Below are positions 19,237 to 29,974 of a stretch of DNA of 59,414 nt, in pieces. How positions within the stretch are numbered: the first letter of the stretch is position 1; each line of letters starts with the position of its first letter. The stretch lies in the NCBI GenBank assembly GCA_031291325.1, contig JARLJG010000014.1:1-59414 (forward strand), read 5' to 3'. The DNA is from Burkholderiaceae bacterium (GTDB lineage: Bacteria > Pseudomonadota > Gammaproteobacteria > Burkholderiales > Burkholderiaceae_D). Below the pieces are notes generated by a model that ran no database searches, had not been told where the DNA came from, and saw only the letters and a program-made list of their open reading frames with translations. The position numbers and the translations under genes were made by a program.

Positions 19237-20171
19237 TGTTGAAACAACGAACCGTCAAACAATTAGTCAAGACCGTCGGCGTGGGCTTGCATTCCGGCAC
19301 CAAGGTCGAATTGACCTTGCGCCCCGCCGCACCGGATACCGGGATTATTTTCCGCCGCGTCGATCTCGATCCTGTCGTCGACTTTCCAGCCTATGCGCTG
19401 GAAGTGGGCGACACCCGCATGGCATCGACGCTGGAAAAGGATGGCGCGCGCGTCTCCACGGTCGAGCATCTGATGTCTGCCTGTGCCGGGCTGGGCATCG
19501 ATAACTTGTATGTCGATTTGACGGCGGAAGAAATTCCGATCATGGACGGTTCGGCATCGTCCTTCGTGTTCCTGCTGCAGCAAGCCGGGATGCTTGAACA
19601 AAACGCCGCCAAGAAATTCATTCGCATCAAAAAGACTGTCGAAGTGCGTCAGGGTGAGGGCGAGCAAGAGAAATGGGCGCGGCTGGAGCCTTACAATGGC
19701 TTCAAGATGAAATTCTTTATCGAATTCAATCATCCCGCCGTGGACGGCACCGGGCAGACCGGCGAAGTGGACTTCGCCATCGAATCCTACGTGAAGGAAA
19801 TATCGCGCGCCCGCACTTTCGGCTTCATGCAAGACGTCGAAGCATTGCGCGGAATCGGCCTGGCGCGTGGCGGGTCCTTGCAAAATGCGATCGTGATGGA
19901 TGAATACCGCATCCTCAATTCAGACGGTTTGCGTTACGACAACGAATTCGTGCGTCACAAGATTCTCGACGCCATCGGCGACCTTTATCTGATCGGCCAC
20001 CCGTTGCTGGCCAGTTACGTCGCGCATAAATCCGGCCATGGCTTGAACAACCTGCTGCTGCGGGCATTGCTCGACCAACCGGACGCCTATGAAATCGTCA
20101 CCTTCGACCAGCTGGAATTAGCCCCTGCAGGCTATGCGCGCCAGGCTGGGGAAGAGTGGGCGCTTAATTAG
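19236..20171 (+). CDS. lpxC: UDP-3-O-acyl-N-acetylglucosamine deacetylase LpxC
   Basis: LpxC is the zinc deacetylase that commits UDP-3-O-acyl-GlcNAc to lipid A. The 311-residue product matches the family length. Zinc ligands are visible as H78 ([11 protein letters not shown]), H241 and D245 ([10 protein letters not shown]), with the general acid/base H268 in [10 protein letters not shown] start at ATG 19236 ([10 protein letters not shown]), the family start. An upstream in-frame start would add 15 residues of unlike sequence. There is no clear ribosome binding site before the ATG, and a strong -10 element ends only 6 bases upstream. Confidence 0.96.
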   Translation: MLKQRTVKQLVKTVGVGLHSGTKVELTLRPAAPDTGIIFRRVDLDPVVDFPAYALEVGDTRMASTLEKDGARVSTVEHLMSACAGLGIDNLYVDLTAEEIPIMDGSASSFVFLLQQAGMLEQNAAKKFIRIKKTVEVRQGEGEQEKWARLEPYNGFKMKFFIEFNHPAVDGTGQTGEVDFAIESYVKEISRARTFGFMQDVEALRGIGLARGGSLQNAIVMDEYRILNSDGLRYDNEFVRHKILDAIGDLYLIGHPLLASYVAHKSGHGLNNLLLRALLDQPDAYEIVTFDQLELAPAGYARQAGEEWALN

Positions 20172-20355
20172 GGAATATCCCCTCGCCGATTGATGGTCGG
20201 TCGGTTTCGGCAAAATTTGCAGCTGTTACAAATGCAGCTTGAAATTGTGATTTTGCCGACTATGATGGTGTTACCACCAAATTGGTTGCTGCGTGGATAG
20301 TATTGCATCACGCCACCAATGTTTTCGACGCCGAAAAGTCAAATATCCAGCGTGG

Positions 20356-20853
20356 CTAGGAGTTGGAACGATGCCTGTTTAGCATCGCGCCGAGTGCCGC
20401 TTTTAGTGCGTTGTTGGATGGCGAGCCAGGCAAATTGTTTTCTAGGTCGGCAAGAGCGGAAATTGCCAGTTTAGGCAAGGTCAATTGTTTGACCGCTTCG
20501 GATTTGACAATTTTCGGGAATGCTTGCACTTTCAAGCGGATTGCGATAACCTGCCAACCCCGCTTGTTTAAGTTTTCTTGCAATTTAGGTAACTGTTGTT
20601 TTAGCTTGCTGGCGATTGCTGCATTGGGTACGGCGAGGTTCAATTGCTCCGCTTCGCAGGACAGCACGCTGCAGGCATCGAACATGGCAGGGAGTATTGC
20701 CGCGCAATCTTTTTGCAGTGCGGCAAGGCGCACGACGGTCGGCATGATGGCCGCCATTTTGTCGTGCGCACGTAGGAAATCCGCGGCACCCTTCGCTGTT
20801 CGCTTTTGCTGGGTGCCTTGGTAAGGAATAAATGAGGATGGACGCATCATCAT
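20356..20853 (-). CDS. DciA-like (DUF721) protein
   Basis: A 165-residue basic protein with a DUF721-type N-terminal half: an aromatic/basic start, then LAALQKDCAAILPAMFDACS and LNLAVPNAAIASKLKQQLPKL, matching the compact alpha-beta fold of the DciA family. DciA helps load the replicative helicase in bacteria that lack DnaC, so that role is possible, but short betaproteobacterial members at this locus are often annotated only as DUF721. It lies between lpxC and secA, where enterobacteria carry secM, and is transcribed against both neighbours. Which of the three leading ATG codons starts it is open. Confidence 0.75.
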   Translation of the reverse strand: MMMRPSSFIPYQGTQQKRTAKGAADFLRAHDKMAAIMPTVVRLAALQKDCAAILPAMFDACSVLSCEAEQLNLAVPNAAIASKLKQQLPKLQENLNKRGWQVIAIRLKVQAFPKIVKSEAVKQLTLPKLAISALADLENNLPGSPSNNALKAALGAMLNRHRSNS

Positions 20854-20901
20854 TGAACCTTATCACACCTCATCCAGGCAGGACGAGTCGAAGGGATTTA
20901 C

Positions 20902-21927
20902 ATGCAAATTATTCTGCTGCGCTCGCGTACAGCGACAGCAAAATCGGTGACCTTGACACATCGGCATCTGCTACTGGCAATGCTGTTGCTGATCCTGGCC
21001 GTTGCCGGCAGCGCATTCCTGCTCTCTTATTTCGCCTTTCGCCACGCTAACGAATTAAAATTGCCGTTTTTGCAAGATTCGGTTGGTTCGTCGATTCAAG
21101 GCGATGCCGGCAAGAAGGACAAGTTCCTGAAAGAAAATCTTGCGGCGATGGCTGCGAAGCTCGGCGAAATGGAAGCGCAACTGATGCGCCTGGATGCATT
21201 GGGCGAACGTGTGCAAGGCCTGGCCGGAGTCAAGCCGGAAGAGTTCAATTTCAAGCAAGCGCCCGCGCGCAGCGGCTCGGACGCGTCGTCCACGTCGAAT
21301 GCATCGCCGCCACCGCCGCCGCCGCCGATCGAAAAAGCGCCGCGCGATTTGAGCATGATGGATTTCCAGCGTAATTTGCAGACCGTCGCATTGGATATCG
21401 AGCATCGGTCCGACTATATGAATGTGGTGGAAACCACCTTGATGAATTTCAAGGTGCGGTCGAAATTGCTGCCGACCGTGCAGCCGGTCAATGTCACCTA
21501 CAATGCGTCGGGATTCGGTTGGCGTAGCGACCCATTTACCGGGCGCGCCGCGTTTCACGCAGGGATCGACTTTCCGTCGCCGATCGGCACGCCGATTGTC
21601 GCCGCCGCCGGCGGGGTCGTGGTGGCCGCCGAGTACCATCATGAGTACGGCAACATGCTGGAAATCGATCACGGCAACGATCTTGTGACCCGCTACGCGC
21701 ATACCTCCAAGATACTCGTGAAAGTCGGCGACATCATACGGCGCGGGCAGCATGTAGCCGACATCGGCTCGACCGGGCGCTCGACCGGCGCGCATCTGCA
21801 CTTCGAGGTGTTGGTAAAAGGCATACAACAAGACCCGCACAAATTCCTGTCGGCCGGTGCCGAGCAGGCGCGCATCCTGATGACCGATAGCGAGACGCCG
21901 AGAGTGCCGACCGTGGCAGCGCGGTAA
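20902..21927 (+). CDS. M23-family (LytM) peptidase, membrane-anchored
   Basis: A predicted periplasmic peptidoglycan endopeptidase or amidase activator. The 341-residue protein has one membrane segment at about residues 23-45, a coiled-coil-prone stretch (about 75-105), a proline-rich hinge with seven consecutive prolines near 136-142, and a C-terminal LytM domain. The zinc ligands appear intact: H219 and D223 in HAGIDF, and the HLHFE motif with H300; H267 and H298 complete the active site. It could therefore be catalytic, unlike degenerate NlpD/EnvC activators. It precedes secA, as in many betaproteobacteria. Confidence 0.9.
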   Translation: MQIILLRSRTATAKSVTLTHRHLLLAMLLLILAVAGSAFLLSYFAFRHANELKLPFLQDSVGSSIQGDAGKKDKFLKENLAAMAAKLGEMEAQLMRLDALGERVQGLAGVKPEEFNFKQAPARSGSDASSTSNASPPPPPPPIEKAPRDLSMMDFQRNLQTVALDIEHRSDYMNVVETTLMNFKVRSKLLPTVQPVNVTYNASGFGWRSDPFTGRAAFHAGIDFPSPIGTPIVAAAGGVVVAAEYHHEYGNMLEIDHGNDLVTRYAHTSKILVKVGDIIRRGQHVADIGSTGRSTGAHLHFEVLVKGIQQDPHKFLSAGAEQARILMTDSETPRVPTVAAR

Positions 21928-22034
21928 ATGGATGTTTCCGTTGGAGTTTTCCCGATTTCTTTGTCTTTAACGCCACTTTCTCCCGGCCAGGCTCTTGTTT
22001 CGTGACGGATAGGCCCAAAGTGTCCGGGGTCGCA

Positions 22035-22043
22035 TGATAAAAT
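22035..22043 (+). promoter_or_regulatory. possible extended -10 promoter of secA
   Basis: TGATAAAAT is an extended -10 motif 87 bp upstream of the secA ATG in a 202-bp gap with no gene. I see no convincing -35 partner. It is the best candidate for a secA promoter here. Confidence 0.3.
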
Positions 22044-22129
22044 CCCTATTTTTAGCCAAAGTCCGACCTGATGCCCGCACGCGGTAAGCATTGGGGGTTT
22101 TTACGGCGCTTCTTTTTTAGAACTCAAGT

Positions 22130-24901
22130 ATGTCATTACTGACCCAGATTTTCGGTAGCCGTAATCAGCGGTTGCTAAAACAATATCAAAAAACTGTTCG
22201 AGAAATCAATGCGCTTGAACCCGCAATGGAGAGCTTGGACGACGCCGCACTGAAAGGCAAGACGGCAGAGTTCAAGGAGCGCATCGCCAAAGGCGAGACC
22301 TTGGATGCGTTATTGCCGGAAGCGTTTGCGGTGTGCCGCGAGGCGAGCCGCCGCGTGCTGAAGATGCGTCATTTCGACGTGCAATTGGTCGGCGGCATGG
22401 TATTGCATTTCGGAAAAATTGCTGAAATGGGAACCGGCGAAGGCAAAACCCTGATGGCGACCCTGCCAGCATACTTGAATGCATTGTCGGGCAAGGGCGT
22501 GCATGTGATTACCGTCAACGACTATTTGGCGCAACGCGACGCCGAATGGATGGGCACCTTGTATGGCTGGCTGGGCTTGACTACCGGCATCAACTTGTCG
22601 CAAATGGAACACGATGCCAAGCAGGTGGCCTATGCTGCCGACATCACCTACGGCACCAACAACGAATTCGGATTCGATTTCCTGCGCGACAATATGGTGT
22701 ATGAAGCGTCCGAACGCGTGCAGCGCAGCCTGAATTTCGGCATTGTCGACGAAGTCGACTCGATTTTGATCGACGAGGCGCGCACGCCGCTGATTATCTC
22801 CGGCCAGGCGGAGGATCATACCGACTTGTACGTCAAGATCAATGCAGTTCCACCGCTGCTGACGCTGCAAATCGGCGAAGAAACGCCGGACGGCAAGGGC
22901 AAGGTCGAGGTGCCCGGCGACTATACCAAGGATGAAAAAGCGCATCAGGTGCTGCTGACCGAGGCCGGCCACGAAAAGGCCGAACAAATCCTCGCGAGCA
23001 TGGGCTTGCTGCCGGAAGGCGCGTCGTTGTACGACGCTGCCAACATCACCCTGATCCATCACCTGTACGCTGCGTTGCGCGCGCATACGCTGTATCACCG
23101 CGACCAGCATTACGTGGTGCAAGAAGGTGACGTGGTGATCGTCGACGAATTTACCGGACGCCTGATGACCGGTCGCCGTTGGTCGGACGGCTTGCATCAG
23201 GCAGTGGAAGCGAAGGAAGGCGTCAAGATCCAGAACGAGAACCAAACGCTGGCGTCGATCACCTTCCAGAACTATTTCCGCATGTACGCAAAGTTGGCCG
23301 GCATGACCGGCACCGCCGATACCGAAGCCTACGAATTCCAGGAAATCTATGGTCTGGAAACCGTGGTCGTGCCGCAGAACCGCCCGAATCAACGCAAGGA
23401 CCGACACGATCAAGTCTATAAGTCGGCGCAAGAAAAATACAATGCGATGCTCATCGACATCCGGGATTGCTACCAGCGCGGGCAGCCGGTGCTGGTCGGC
23501 ACGACCTCGATTGAAAATTCGGAGTTGCTGTCGGGTATCCTGACCGAGGCGAAGCTGCCGCATAACGTATTGAACGCCAAACAGCATGCGCGCGAGGCGG
23601 AAATCATCGCCCAGGCCGGGCGTCCGCAAATGATTACCATCGCCACCAATATGGCCGGTCGCGGGACCGATATCGTGTTGGGCGGCAACGTCGAAAAGCA
23701 AATCCAGTTCATCGAAGCCGATGCTGCGATCAGCGACGCCGACAAGCAGCAAAAATCGCAGCAATTGCGCGACGAATGGCAGTCGCTGCACGACCAGGTG
23801 GTGGCAGCCGGCGGCTTGCATATCATCGGCACCGAGCGGCACGAATCGCGCCGGGTCGACAACCAGTTGCGCGGACGTTCGGCGCGTCAGGGCGATCCGG
23901 GTTCGTCGCGTTTCTATTTGTCGCTGGACGACCCCTTGTTGCGCATTTTTGCCGGCGACCGCGTGCGCGCCATCATGGATCGTCTCAAGATGCCGGAAGG
24001 CGAGCCGATCGAAGCCGGCATCGTTTCGCGCTCGATCGAATCGGCGCAACGCAAGGTGGAAGCGCGCAACTTCGATATCCGCAAGCAACTGCTGGAATAC
24101 GACGATGTCGCCAACGACCAGCGCAAGGTGATTTATCAGCAGCGCAACGAATTGCTGGAAGCCAGCGACATTTCGCCCCTGGTCGCGTCGCTGCGGCATG
24201 GCGTTTTCAACGACCTGTTGCGCACCTACGTGCCGGAAGAGTCGCTGGAAGAGCAATGGGACGTCAAGACGCTCGAATCGACGCTGGCCAACGAGTGGCA
24301 ACTGCAGGTCCCGCTAAGCGCCCTGCTCGATTCCGAAGCGAACCTGACCGACGACGACTTGTTGCAGCACGTGCAGAAGGCAGTCGACGATTCATACGAA
24401 GAAAAAGTCGGCATCGTCGGCAAGGAGTCGTTTGCCGGATTCGAGCGCAGCGTGATGCTGCAAAGCGTCGATTCGCACTGGCGCGAGCATCTGGCTGCGC
24501 TGGATCACTTGCGCCAAGGCATCCACCTGCGCGGCTATGCGCAAAAAAATCCGAAGCAGGAATACAAGCGCGAGGCATTCGAGCTATTCGGCCAGATGCT
24601 CGACATGATCAAGAATGAAGTGGTCAAGATCATCATGACCGTGCGCATTCAAACGCGCGAGGAAATCCAGCAGGCGGAGCAGGAACTGGCGCAGTCGCAC
24701 GTCGAAAACGTGCATTACCAGCATGCCGACTTCAATGCCGAGCTGGCGCCGGAAGAGTTATTGGCGCCGACTGCGACTGCGGGCGCGGACGAGCACAAGG
24801 CGCAACCGCACGTCAATCATGCGCTCAAGGTTGGGCGCAACGACCCCTGCCCGTGCGGCAGCGGGAAAAAGTACAAGCAGTGCCACGGCAAGCTGACCTG
24901 A
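22130..24901 (+). CDS. secA: preprotein translocase ATPase SecA
   Basis: SecA is the motor that drives unfolded preproteins through SecYEG. The 923-residue protein has the full domain set: nucleotide-binding domain 1 with Walker A GTGEGKT at 101-107 and [16 protein letters not shown]; the preprotein cross-linking domain; domain 2 with [16 protein letters not shown] and [17 protein letters not shown]; and the helical scaffold and wing. The C-terminal zinc tail has C907, C909, C918 and H919, which bind SecB and phospholipid. The ribosome binding site is weak. A strong symmetrical hairpin lies 20 bp after the stop. Confidence 0.97.
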   Translation: MSLLTQIFGSRNQRLLKQYQKTVREINALEPAMESLDDAALKGKTAEFKERIAKGETLDALLPEAFAVCREASRRVLKMRHFDVQLVGGMVLHFGKIAEMGTGEGKTLMATLPAYLNALSGKGVHVITVNDYLAQRDAEWMGTLYGWLGLTTGINLSQMEHDAKQVAYAADITYGTNNEFGFDFLRDNMVYEASERVQRSLNFGIVDEVDSILIDEARTPLIISGQAEDHTDLYVKINAVPPLLTLQIGEETPDGKGKVEVPGDYTKDEKAHQVLLTEAGHEKAEQILASMGLLPEGASLYDAANITLIHHLYAALRAHTLYHRDQHYVVQEGDVVIVDEFTGRLMTGRRWSDGLHQAVEAKEGVKIQNENQTLASITFQNYFRMYAKLAGMTGTADTEAYEFQEIYGLETVVVPQNRPNQRKDRHDQVYKSAQEKYNAMLIDIRDCYQRGQPVLVGTTSIENSELLSGILTEAKLPHNVLNAKQHAREAEIIAQAGRPQMITIATNMAGRGTDIVLGGNVEKQIQFIEADAAISDADKQQKSQQLRDEWQSLHDQVVAAGGLHIIGTERHESRRVDNQLRGRSARQGDPGSSRFYLSLDDPLLRIFAGDRVRAIMDRLKMPEGEPIEAGIVSRSIESAQRKVEARNFDIRKQLLEYDDVANDQRKVIYQQRNELLEASDISPLVASLRHGVFNDLLRTYVPEESLEEQWDVKTLESTLANEWQLQVPLSALLDSEANLTDDDLLQHVQKAVDDSYEEKVGIVGKESFAGFERSVMLQSVDSHWREHLAALDHLRQGIHLRGYAQKNPKQEYKREAFELFGQMLDMIKNEVVKIIMTVRIQTREEIQQAEQELAQSHVENVHYQHADFNAELAPEELLAPTATAGADEHKAQPHVNHALKVGRNDPCPCGSGKKYKQCHGKLT

Positions 24902-24921
24902 TCGTTGCATGATTCGGTGGT

Positions 24922-24948
24922 GAAAAGAGCGGGCTTCCCGCTCTTTTC
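24922..24948 (+). terminator. symmetrical terminator after secA
   Basis: GAAAAGAGCGGG at 24922-24933 pairs with CCCGCTCTTTTC at 24937-24948 as a perfect 12-bp stem with a 3-base loop. A-rich and T-rich ends on both sides would make it work in either direction; only the + strand use after secA is needed here. Confidence 0.85.
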
Positions 24949-25058
24949 GCATTGTGCAACGGGTGTTTCGTATTTGTCGATTGCTGCGCCGGGACAAGCC
25001 CTTAATCTGCCGTTGCAGCTACAATACCGCTTTGCCCAAACCTTTGCGAGAACACGTC

Positions 25059-26297
25059 ATGGCCGTTAACCTCCCTTACCCCGTTGCCGCTGAATTGTTG
25101 CCCGTCGCCGGAATCGAACTTGGCTATGCCGAGGCCGGCGTGCGCAAAGCCAATCGAAAGGATTTGCTGGTGATGAAATTGGCGCCGAGCGCGACCGTCG
25201 CCGGCGTGTTTACGACCAATCGCTTTTGCGCTGCGCCGGTTCAGGTTTGCAAGGCGCATTTGGAGGGCTTGCATATTTCCGCGTCGCCGATCCGCGCGCT
25301 GGTCGTCAATACCGGCAATGCCAATGCCGGCACCGGCGAGGCCGGCCTGGCCGATGCCAACGCCACCTGCGCGGCATTGGCCGAACTGCTCGATTGCGAA
25401 GCGGCGCAAATCCTGCCGTTTTCGACCGGCGTGATACTGGAGCCGCTGCCGGTCGAGCGCGTCAAGGGAGGCTTGCCGCAGGCGATCGCCAATCTGAAGG
25501 CCGACAACTGGTACCACGCGGCGGAAACCATCATGACCACCGATACGCAACCGAAAGCAGCGTCGCGCACCGTGCAAATCAACGGCCAGACGGTGACCCT
25601 GACCGGCATCAGCAAGGGCGCCGGCATGATCAAGCCGAATATGGCGACCATGCTGGGCTTCGTCGCGACCGACGCCAAGGTCTCTCAGCGTGTGCTGGAA
25701 CATCTGGTCAAGGTGGCAGCGGACCAATCTTTCAATTGCATCACGATCGATGGCGACACTTCCACCAACGATTCATTCATCTTGATGGCGACCGGCGTGG
25801 CGGCGGCTGAAGTGACTGACATCGATACCCCCGAATTCGCGGTGTTGTCTCAGGCGGTGATCGGCATTTCCCAGGAACTGGCGCAAAAAATCATCCGCGA
25901 CGGCGAAGGCGCGACCAAGTTCATCACCGTCACGGTGGAGGAGGGAACCTCAGTCGAAGAGTGCCGCAAGATCGCCTATTCGATCGGCCACTCGCCCCTG
26001 GTCAAGACCGCCTTCTTCGCTTCCGATCCGAATCTCGGGCGCATCCTGTGCGCCATCGGCTATGCCGGCATCGACGATCTCGACGTCAGCAAATTGAATC
26101 TTTACCTGGACGACGTGCTGGTGGCCAAGCATGGCGGGCGCAATCCCGAGTATCGGGAAGAAGATGGCCAGCGCGTGATGCAGCAGAGCGAAATCACGGT
26201 GCGCGTCAAACTCGGGCGCGGCAGCGCCGCCGCCACCATCTGGACCTGCGATTTGTCGCACGACTACGTGAGCATCAATGCCGACTACCGCTCTTGA
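25059..26297 (+). CDS. argJ: bifunctional glutamate N-acetyltransferase / N-acetylglutamate synthase ArgJ
   Basis: ArgJ moves the acetyl group from N-acetylornithine to glutamate, recycling acetyl in arginine synthesis; bifunctional members also use acetyl-CoA. The 412-residue precursor starts at ATG 25059 ([20 protein letters not shown]). It cleaves itself into two subunits at the conserved site: [17 protein letters not shown] places the break between A196 and T197, with T197 as nucleophile. DGDTSTND and the C-terminal [10 protein letters not shown] are also typical. The frame is open 105 bases upstream but without a start of family type. Confidence 0.95.
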   Translation: MAVNLPYPVAAELLPVAGIELGYAEAGVRKANRKDLLVMKLAPSATVAGVFTTNRFCAAPVQVCKAHLEGLHISASPIRALVVNTGNANAGTGEAGLADANATCAALAELLDCEAAQILPFSTGVILEPLPVERVKGGLPQAIANLKADNWYHAAETIMTTDTQPKAASRTVQINGQTVTLTGISKGAGMIKPNMATMLGFVATDAKVSQRVLEHLVKVAADQSFNCITIDGDTSTNDSFILMATGVAAAEVTDIDTPEFAVLSQAVIGISQELAQKIIRDGEGATKFITVTVEEGTSVEECRKIAYSIGHSPLVKTAFFASDPNLGRILCAIGYAGIDDLDVSKLNLYLDDVLVAKHGGRNPEYREEDGQRVMQQSEITVRVKLGRGSAAATIWTCDLSHDYVSINADYRS

Positions 26298-26327
26298 TTC
26301 GCCTATTCGATTTGCAGGAGGCATCGC

Positions 26328-27197
26328 ATGAATGACTTTGCGCAATTGTTGGCGCGCGCTGAATCGGTACTGGCGCGCCTGGAGGCAATCTTGCCGGTGC
26401 CCGATGTTGTGCCGGACCTGGCTACAGGTTTCGCCTTCCGCTGGCGCAAGCGCAGCAGCAGTGCGCGCGGATATCTGCAGGCGGTGCCCCACCTTTCGCC
26501 GATTGCCTTGTCCGATTTGCAAAACATTAAAACGCAAAAAGCCGCCATCGAGCAAAACACCGAGCAATTCGTCGCCGGCCGACCCGCAAATAATGTGCTG
26601 CTGACCGGCGCGCGCGGCACCGGCAAGTCGTCGCTCATCAAGGCTTGCTTGAACCGCTATGCGCAGCAAGGCTTGCGCTTGATCGAAGTCGACAAGGACG
26701 ACCTGGTCGATCTGCCCGATATCGTCGATCTGGTTTATGGAAGGCCGGAGCGCTTCGTCATATTTTGCGACGACCTGTCGTTCGGCGAAGGCGAGAGCGG
26801 TTACAAGGCGCTGAAAGTGGCGCTGGACGGCAGCATTTCGGCGCAGTCGGACAACGTGCTGGTGTACGCAACCTCGAATCGACGCCACCTGTTGCCGGAA
26901 CATATGTCCGACAACGCCAGTTATACGCATAACGACGACGGCGATTTGCATCCTGGCGAAACAGTCGAAGAAAAAATCTCCTTGTCCGAACGATTTGGCC
27001 TCTGGCTCTCGTTCTACCCGTTCAAGCAAGACGATTACCTGGAGATCGTCGCCCATTGGCTGCGGCATTTTGGTTGCGATCCGGCACAGATAGCGTTGGC
27101 GAGAGACGAGGCATTGCGCTGGGCCTTGCAGCGCGGCTCGCGCTCCGGGCGCGTCGCCTGGCAATTTGCCAAGGACTTTGCCGGGAAAATGCGTTAG
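26328..27197 (+). CDS. AAA-type ATP-binding protein, DUF815 family
   Basis: A 289-residue predicted cytoplasmic ATPase of the DUF815 family, whose cellular role is not established. Walker A is GARGTGKSS near residue 93, and FVIFCDDLSFGEGE forms the Walker B region near 145. VLVYATSNRRHLLPE resembles a sensor-1 segment, followed by FGLWLSFYPFKQDDYL and a C-terminal lid helix. GCAGGAGG at 26313-26320 is a good ribosome binding site. It sits between argJ and the mutT-type gene on the same strand with short gaps, so the three probably share a transcript. No partner is evident from context. Confidence 0.9.
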   Translation: MNDFAQLLARAESVLARLEAILPVPDVVPDLATGFAFRWRKRSSSARGYLQAVPHLSPIALSDLQNIKTQKAAIEQNTEQFVAGRPANNVLLTGARGTGKSSLIKACLNRYAQQGLRLIEVDKDDLVDLPDIVDLVYGRPERFVIFCDDLSFGEGESGYKALKVALDGSISAQSDNVLVYATSNRRHLLPEHMSDNASYTHNDDGDLHPGETVEEKISLSERFGLWLSFYPFKQDDYLEIVAHWLRHFGCDPAQIALARDEALRWALQRGSRSGRVAWQFAKDFAGKMR

Positions 27198-27225
27198 CCG
27201 ATCGCATCGAACCAGAGGAAATGTA

Positions 27226-27648
27226 ATGCAGCAACCTGCACCAGCGCCGATCGACGTGGCAGTCGGCATCTTGATGAAAGCCAATGGCGATGTCTTGCTG
27301 GCACAACGACCGCCCGGAAAGCCGTATGCTGGCTACTGGGAATTCCCCGGCGGCAAGGTCGAAGCCGGCGAATCGATCTTCGACGCGTTGAAGCGCGAAT
27401 TCGAGGAGGAACTGGGCCTGCAAGTGCAATCGGCCGAGCCGTGGTGCGGGGTCGAATATGTGTATCCGCACGCGCATGTGCGGCTGCATTTTTATATCAG
27501 CCGCGATTGGCAGGGCGAACCGCAAAGCCTGGAGGGGCAGGCATTCGCCTGGCAAGGGAGCGTCGGCGTTGCGCCGCTGCTGCCGGCAACCATTCCACTG
27601 ATCGAATGGCTGGATAAATTACGTAGTGAATTGGAAGGAAGGGTATGA
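27226..27648 (+). CDS. mutT: Nudix hydrolase, MutT-type (8-oxo-dGTP diphosphatase)
   Basis: The 140-residue product carries a complete Nudix box, [18 protein letters not shown] continued by EEELGL, at residues 42-65, fitting G-x5-E-x7-REUxEExGU. [18 protein letters not shown] just before it is typical of MutT enzymes that hydrolyse 8-oxo-dGTP to keep oxidised guanine out of DNA. The substrate is inferred from family resemblance. I choose ATG 27226 (AGAGGAAATGTA upstream); the open frame further left overlaps the DUF815 gene. Its TGA overlaps the dadA start. Confidence 0.88.
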   Translation: MQQPAPAPIDVAVGILMKANGDVLLAQRPPGKPYAGYWEFPGGKVEAGESIFDALKREFEEELGLQVQSAEPWCGVEYVYPHAHVRLHFYISRDWQGEPQSLEGQAFAWQGSVGVAPLLPATIPLIEWLDKLRSELEGRV

Positions 27649-28901
27649 AGATTATCGTGTTGGGTAGCGGCGTCATCGGCACCGCATCCGCCTATTATTT
27701 GGCGCAGGCCGGGCATGAAGTGACTGTGCTCGACCGCCAGCCGGGGCCAGGACTGGAAACCAGCTATGCCAACGCTGGCGAGGTCTCGCCGGGTTACGCT
27801 GCGCCTTGGGCCGGCCCCGGCATTCCGGTCAAGGCGATCAAATGGCTGTTAATGCGCCATAGCCCGCTGGCGATACGTCCTAGCCTCGATCCCAAGATGT
27901 GGTCGTGGGTGTTGCGCATGTTAAGAAATTGCACCTCGGCGCGCTACGAGATCAACAAAGGGCGCATGGTGAGCCTGGCCGAGTACAGCCGCGATTGCCT
28001 GATTGCGTTGCGCGCGGCAACCGGTATCGAATACGATGCTCGCACGCAAGGAACCTTGCAGCTATTCCGAACCCAGAAGCAACTCGATGCCTCGGCGGCG
28101 GACGTGGCGGTTTTGCAGCGTTATGGCGTGCCGTATGAATTGCTCGATCCAGCCGGTTGTATCGGCGTCGAACCGGCTTTGGCGCATGTGCGCGAAAAAT
28201 TTGTCGGCGCGTTGCGCCTGCCCGGCGACGAAACCGGCGACTGCTTCAAATTCACGCAAAGTTTGGCCGGCATGGCGGAAAAACTCGGAGTCGATTTTCG
28301 CTACGGCGTTTCCATCGATCGCTTGCATGCCACCGGCGGCAAGATCGAGGGCGTGCAAACCTCGGCGGGCCTGCTCAAGGCCGATGCGTATATATTGGCG
28401 CTGGGCAGTTATACGCCGGCATTGCTGCGCGGTGTCGATTTGCACGTCCCGATTTATCCGATCAAAGGCTATTCGATCACCGCGCCGATCATCGACGCCG
28501 CGCGGGCGCCGGAATCGACCATCATGGACGAGACCTATAAAGTGGCGATCACCCGTCTTGGCGACCGCATCCGGGTTGGCGGCACCGCTGAAATCGCCGG
28601 CTTCGATTTGCGATTGCACGCGCATCGACGCGATACACTGGTGCATTCCGTGACCGATTTGTTCCCCGATAGCGGCGACATTGCGCGCGCCGAATTCTGG
28701 ACCGGATTGCGCCCGATGACGCCTGACGGCACGCCGGTAATGGGAAAAACCCGTTATCCCAACCTATTCATCAACAGCGGCCATGGCACCCTAGGCTGGA
28801 CGATGGCATGCGGGTCGGGGCGGGTATTGGCGGATATTGTATCCGGCAAGAAGCCGGAAATCGGGATCGACGGGCTGTCGATAGCGCGTTACAAGCAATA
28901 G
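27645..28901 (+). CDS. dadA: D-amino acid dehydrogenase, FAD-dependent (DadA)
   Basis: DadA oxidatively deaminates D-amino acids, chiefly D-alanine, at the inner membrane and passes electrons to quinone. The 418-residue product begins with the FAD-binding Rossmann motif [16 protein letters not shown] (G7, G9, G12) and continues with [19 protein letters not shown], typical of Dad[17 protein letters not shown] and [17 protein letters not shown] near the C-terminus complete the flavin site. It overlaps the mutT stop by 4 bases. No alanine racemase gene is next to it, unlike enterobacterial dad operons. Confidence 0.92.
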   Translation: MKIIVLGSGVIGTASAYYLAQAGHEVTVLDRQPGPGLETSYANAGEVSPGYAAPWAGPGIPVKAIKWLLMRHSPLAIRPSLDPKMWSWVLRMLRNCTSARYEINKGRMVSLAEYSRDCLIALRAATGIEYDARTQGTLQLFRTQKQLDASAADVAVLQRYGVPYELLDPAGCIGVEPALAHVREKFVGALRLPGDETGDCFKFTQSLAGMAEKLGVDFRYGVSIDRLHATGGKIEGVQTSAGLLKADAYILALGSYTPALLRGVDLHVPIYPIKGYSITAPIIDAARAPESTIMDETYKVAITRLGDRIRVGGTAEIAGFDLRLHAHRRDTLVHSVTDLFPDSGDIARAEFWTGLRPMTPDGTPVMGKTRYPNLFINSGHGTLGWTMACGSGRVLADIVSGKKPEIGIDGLSIARYKQ

Positions 28902-28919
28902 TTGTTGCGCCCGATGGTG

Positions 28920-29111
28920 TCAATGTGGCGAAGCGCGATCTTCGTCCTCGATATTTTCGGGCGGATTCACCGCCGGAATCACGTATTTTTCCTCGGCCCA
29001 GGCGCCCAGATCTATTTGTTTGCAGCGTTCGCTGCAAAACGGTCGAAACTTGCTCTGTTCGGACCAGACCACTTTTTTGCCGCAGGTTGGGCAATCGACT
29101 TGTGCTGCCAT
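28920..29111 (-). CDS. yacG: DNA gyrase inhibitor YacG
   Basis: YacG is a tiny zinc protein that binds GyrB and inhibits gyrase. The 63-residue product has the four zinc cysteines C7, C10 (CPTCGK), C26 and C30 (FCSERC), then the [18 protein letters not shown] stretch that defines the family. It follows zapD by 15 bases and is the last gene of the pilB-pilC-pilD-coaE-zapD-yacG run. It converges with dadA across an 18-bp gap with no visible terminator. Confidence 0.93.
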   Translation of the reverse strand: MAAQVDCPTCGKKVVWSEQSKFRPFCSERCKQIDLGAWAEEKYVIPAVNPPENIEDEDRASPH

Positions 29112-29126
29112 AAGTAACCGGATTCT

Positions 29127-29882
29127 CTAGAAATTACAAAGCGTCAGCTCGAACGGCACGTCATTTTCATATGACTTCGGCTTCACTTCGCCGCCTTGCG
29201 ACATGAAACGTACCCACAGCATGTATTTGTTGGCGGAAATCTCCGGGATTGCCGCCAAGGATTCGTCAATCGACAAGCGTAACATCTGGTAAACCTTGCC
29301 TTGCAACATCTGCTGGTAACTGCCCGCTTGCGCAATCATCTTGGTCGACCGGCCCGATTCGCGCAACAGGCGCAGGACGATGCCGATGGCGTCGAACAGC
29401 GGCGCCAGCGGAGCAAACCAATTGGAGATGTCCTGGCCGCGTTGCTCAGCCGGGTGTTGTTGCCAGGCATGGTAAGACGGCAGGTCGAATTCGCAAGCAC
29501 CGCCGGGGATGATGGTGCGCCCGCGTATGCTCATCAGCCACTCGTTTTCGCGGATGTGCTGCCCGGTTTTTCCCTGCGCGGCAATGAGTGCAGTGCTGAT
29601 GCGGTCGACTTCGGCCAATACCGCATCGAGGCGCTCGGCCTGGACATTCGGATTGGATTTGAAACTGAGCAATGTCTGCTTTTGCCGCTCAAGTTCCTGC
29701 AGCAAATCCGACTTCAAGTCGGCCCGACCGGCAACCTCCAGCATTTCAAAAATCGTCGACAAGGCGACATGGTGTTGGAGCGGATGCGATTGATTCAAGA
29801 AAAATGCGAATTTTTCGTACAGATCTTCCAACCGCAACAAGGTGCGAATACGCTCGTTGAAAGGGTATTCGTAGACAATCAA
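29127..29882 (-). CDS. zapD: cell division protein ZapD
   Basis: ZapD binds the FtsZ C-terminal tail and bundles FtsZ filaments at the division ring. The 251-residue product starts [20 protein letters not shown], the strongly conserved N-terminus of this family, and has [16 protein letters not shown] and [20 protein letters not shown] further on. No ATG fits: the start is TTG at 29882, with GAGAGA upstream on the minus strand about 7 bases away. It lies 92 bp after coaE and 15 bp before yacG, the usual order. Confidence 0.93.
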   Translation of the reverse strand: MIVYEYPFNERIRTLLRLEDLYEKFAFFLNQSHPLQHHVALSTIFEMLEVAGRADLKSDLLQELERQKQTLLSFKSNPNVQAERLDAVLAEVDRISTALIAAQGKTGQHIRENEWLMSIRGRTIIPGGACEFDLPSYHAWQQHPAEQRGQDISNWFAPLAPLFDAIGIVLRLLRESGRSTKMIAQAGSYQQMLQGKVYQMLRLSIDESLAAIPEISANKYMLWVRFMSQGGEVKPKSYENDVPFELTLCNF

Positions 29883-29974
29883 AATGGCATCTCTCGCAAT
29901 GTTGGGCCGGATAAGGAACGCGGATTCAAAAACATTCCTGTCAATTACGTGATTCTGAACGAACGCGTGAAAAA

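Noticed and set aside
21928-22005. 25-codon ORF between the M23 gene and secA, as a SecM-like arrest peptide
   Set aside because: No ribosome binding site, no signal sequence and no arrest motif resembling SecM.
22310-24301. 663-codon open frame on the minus strand across secA
   Set aside because: Antisense shadow of secA with no recognisable domain; secA itself is complete with all motifs.
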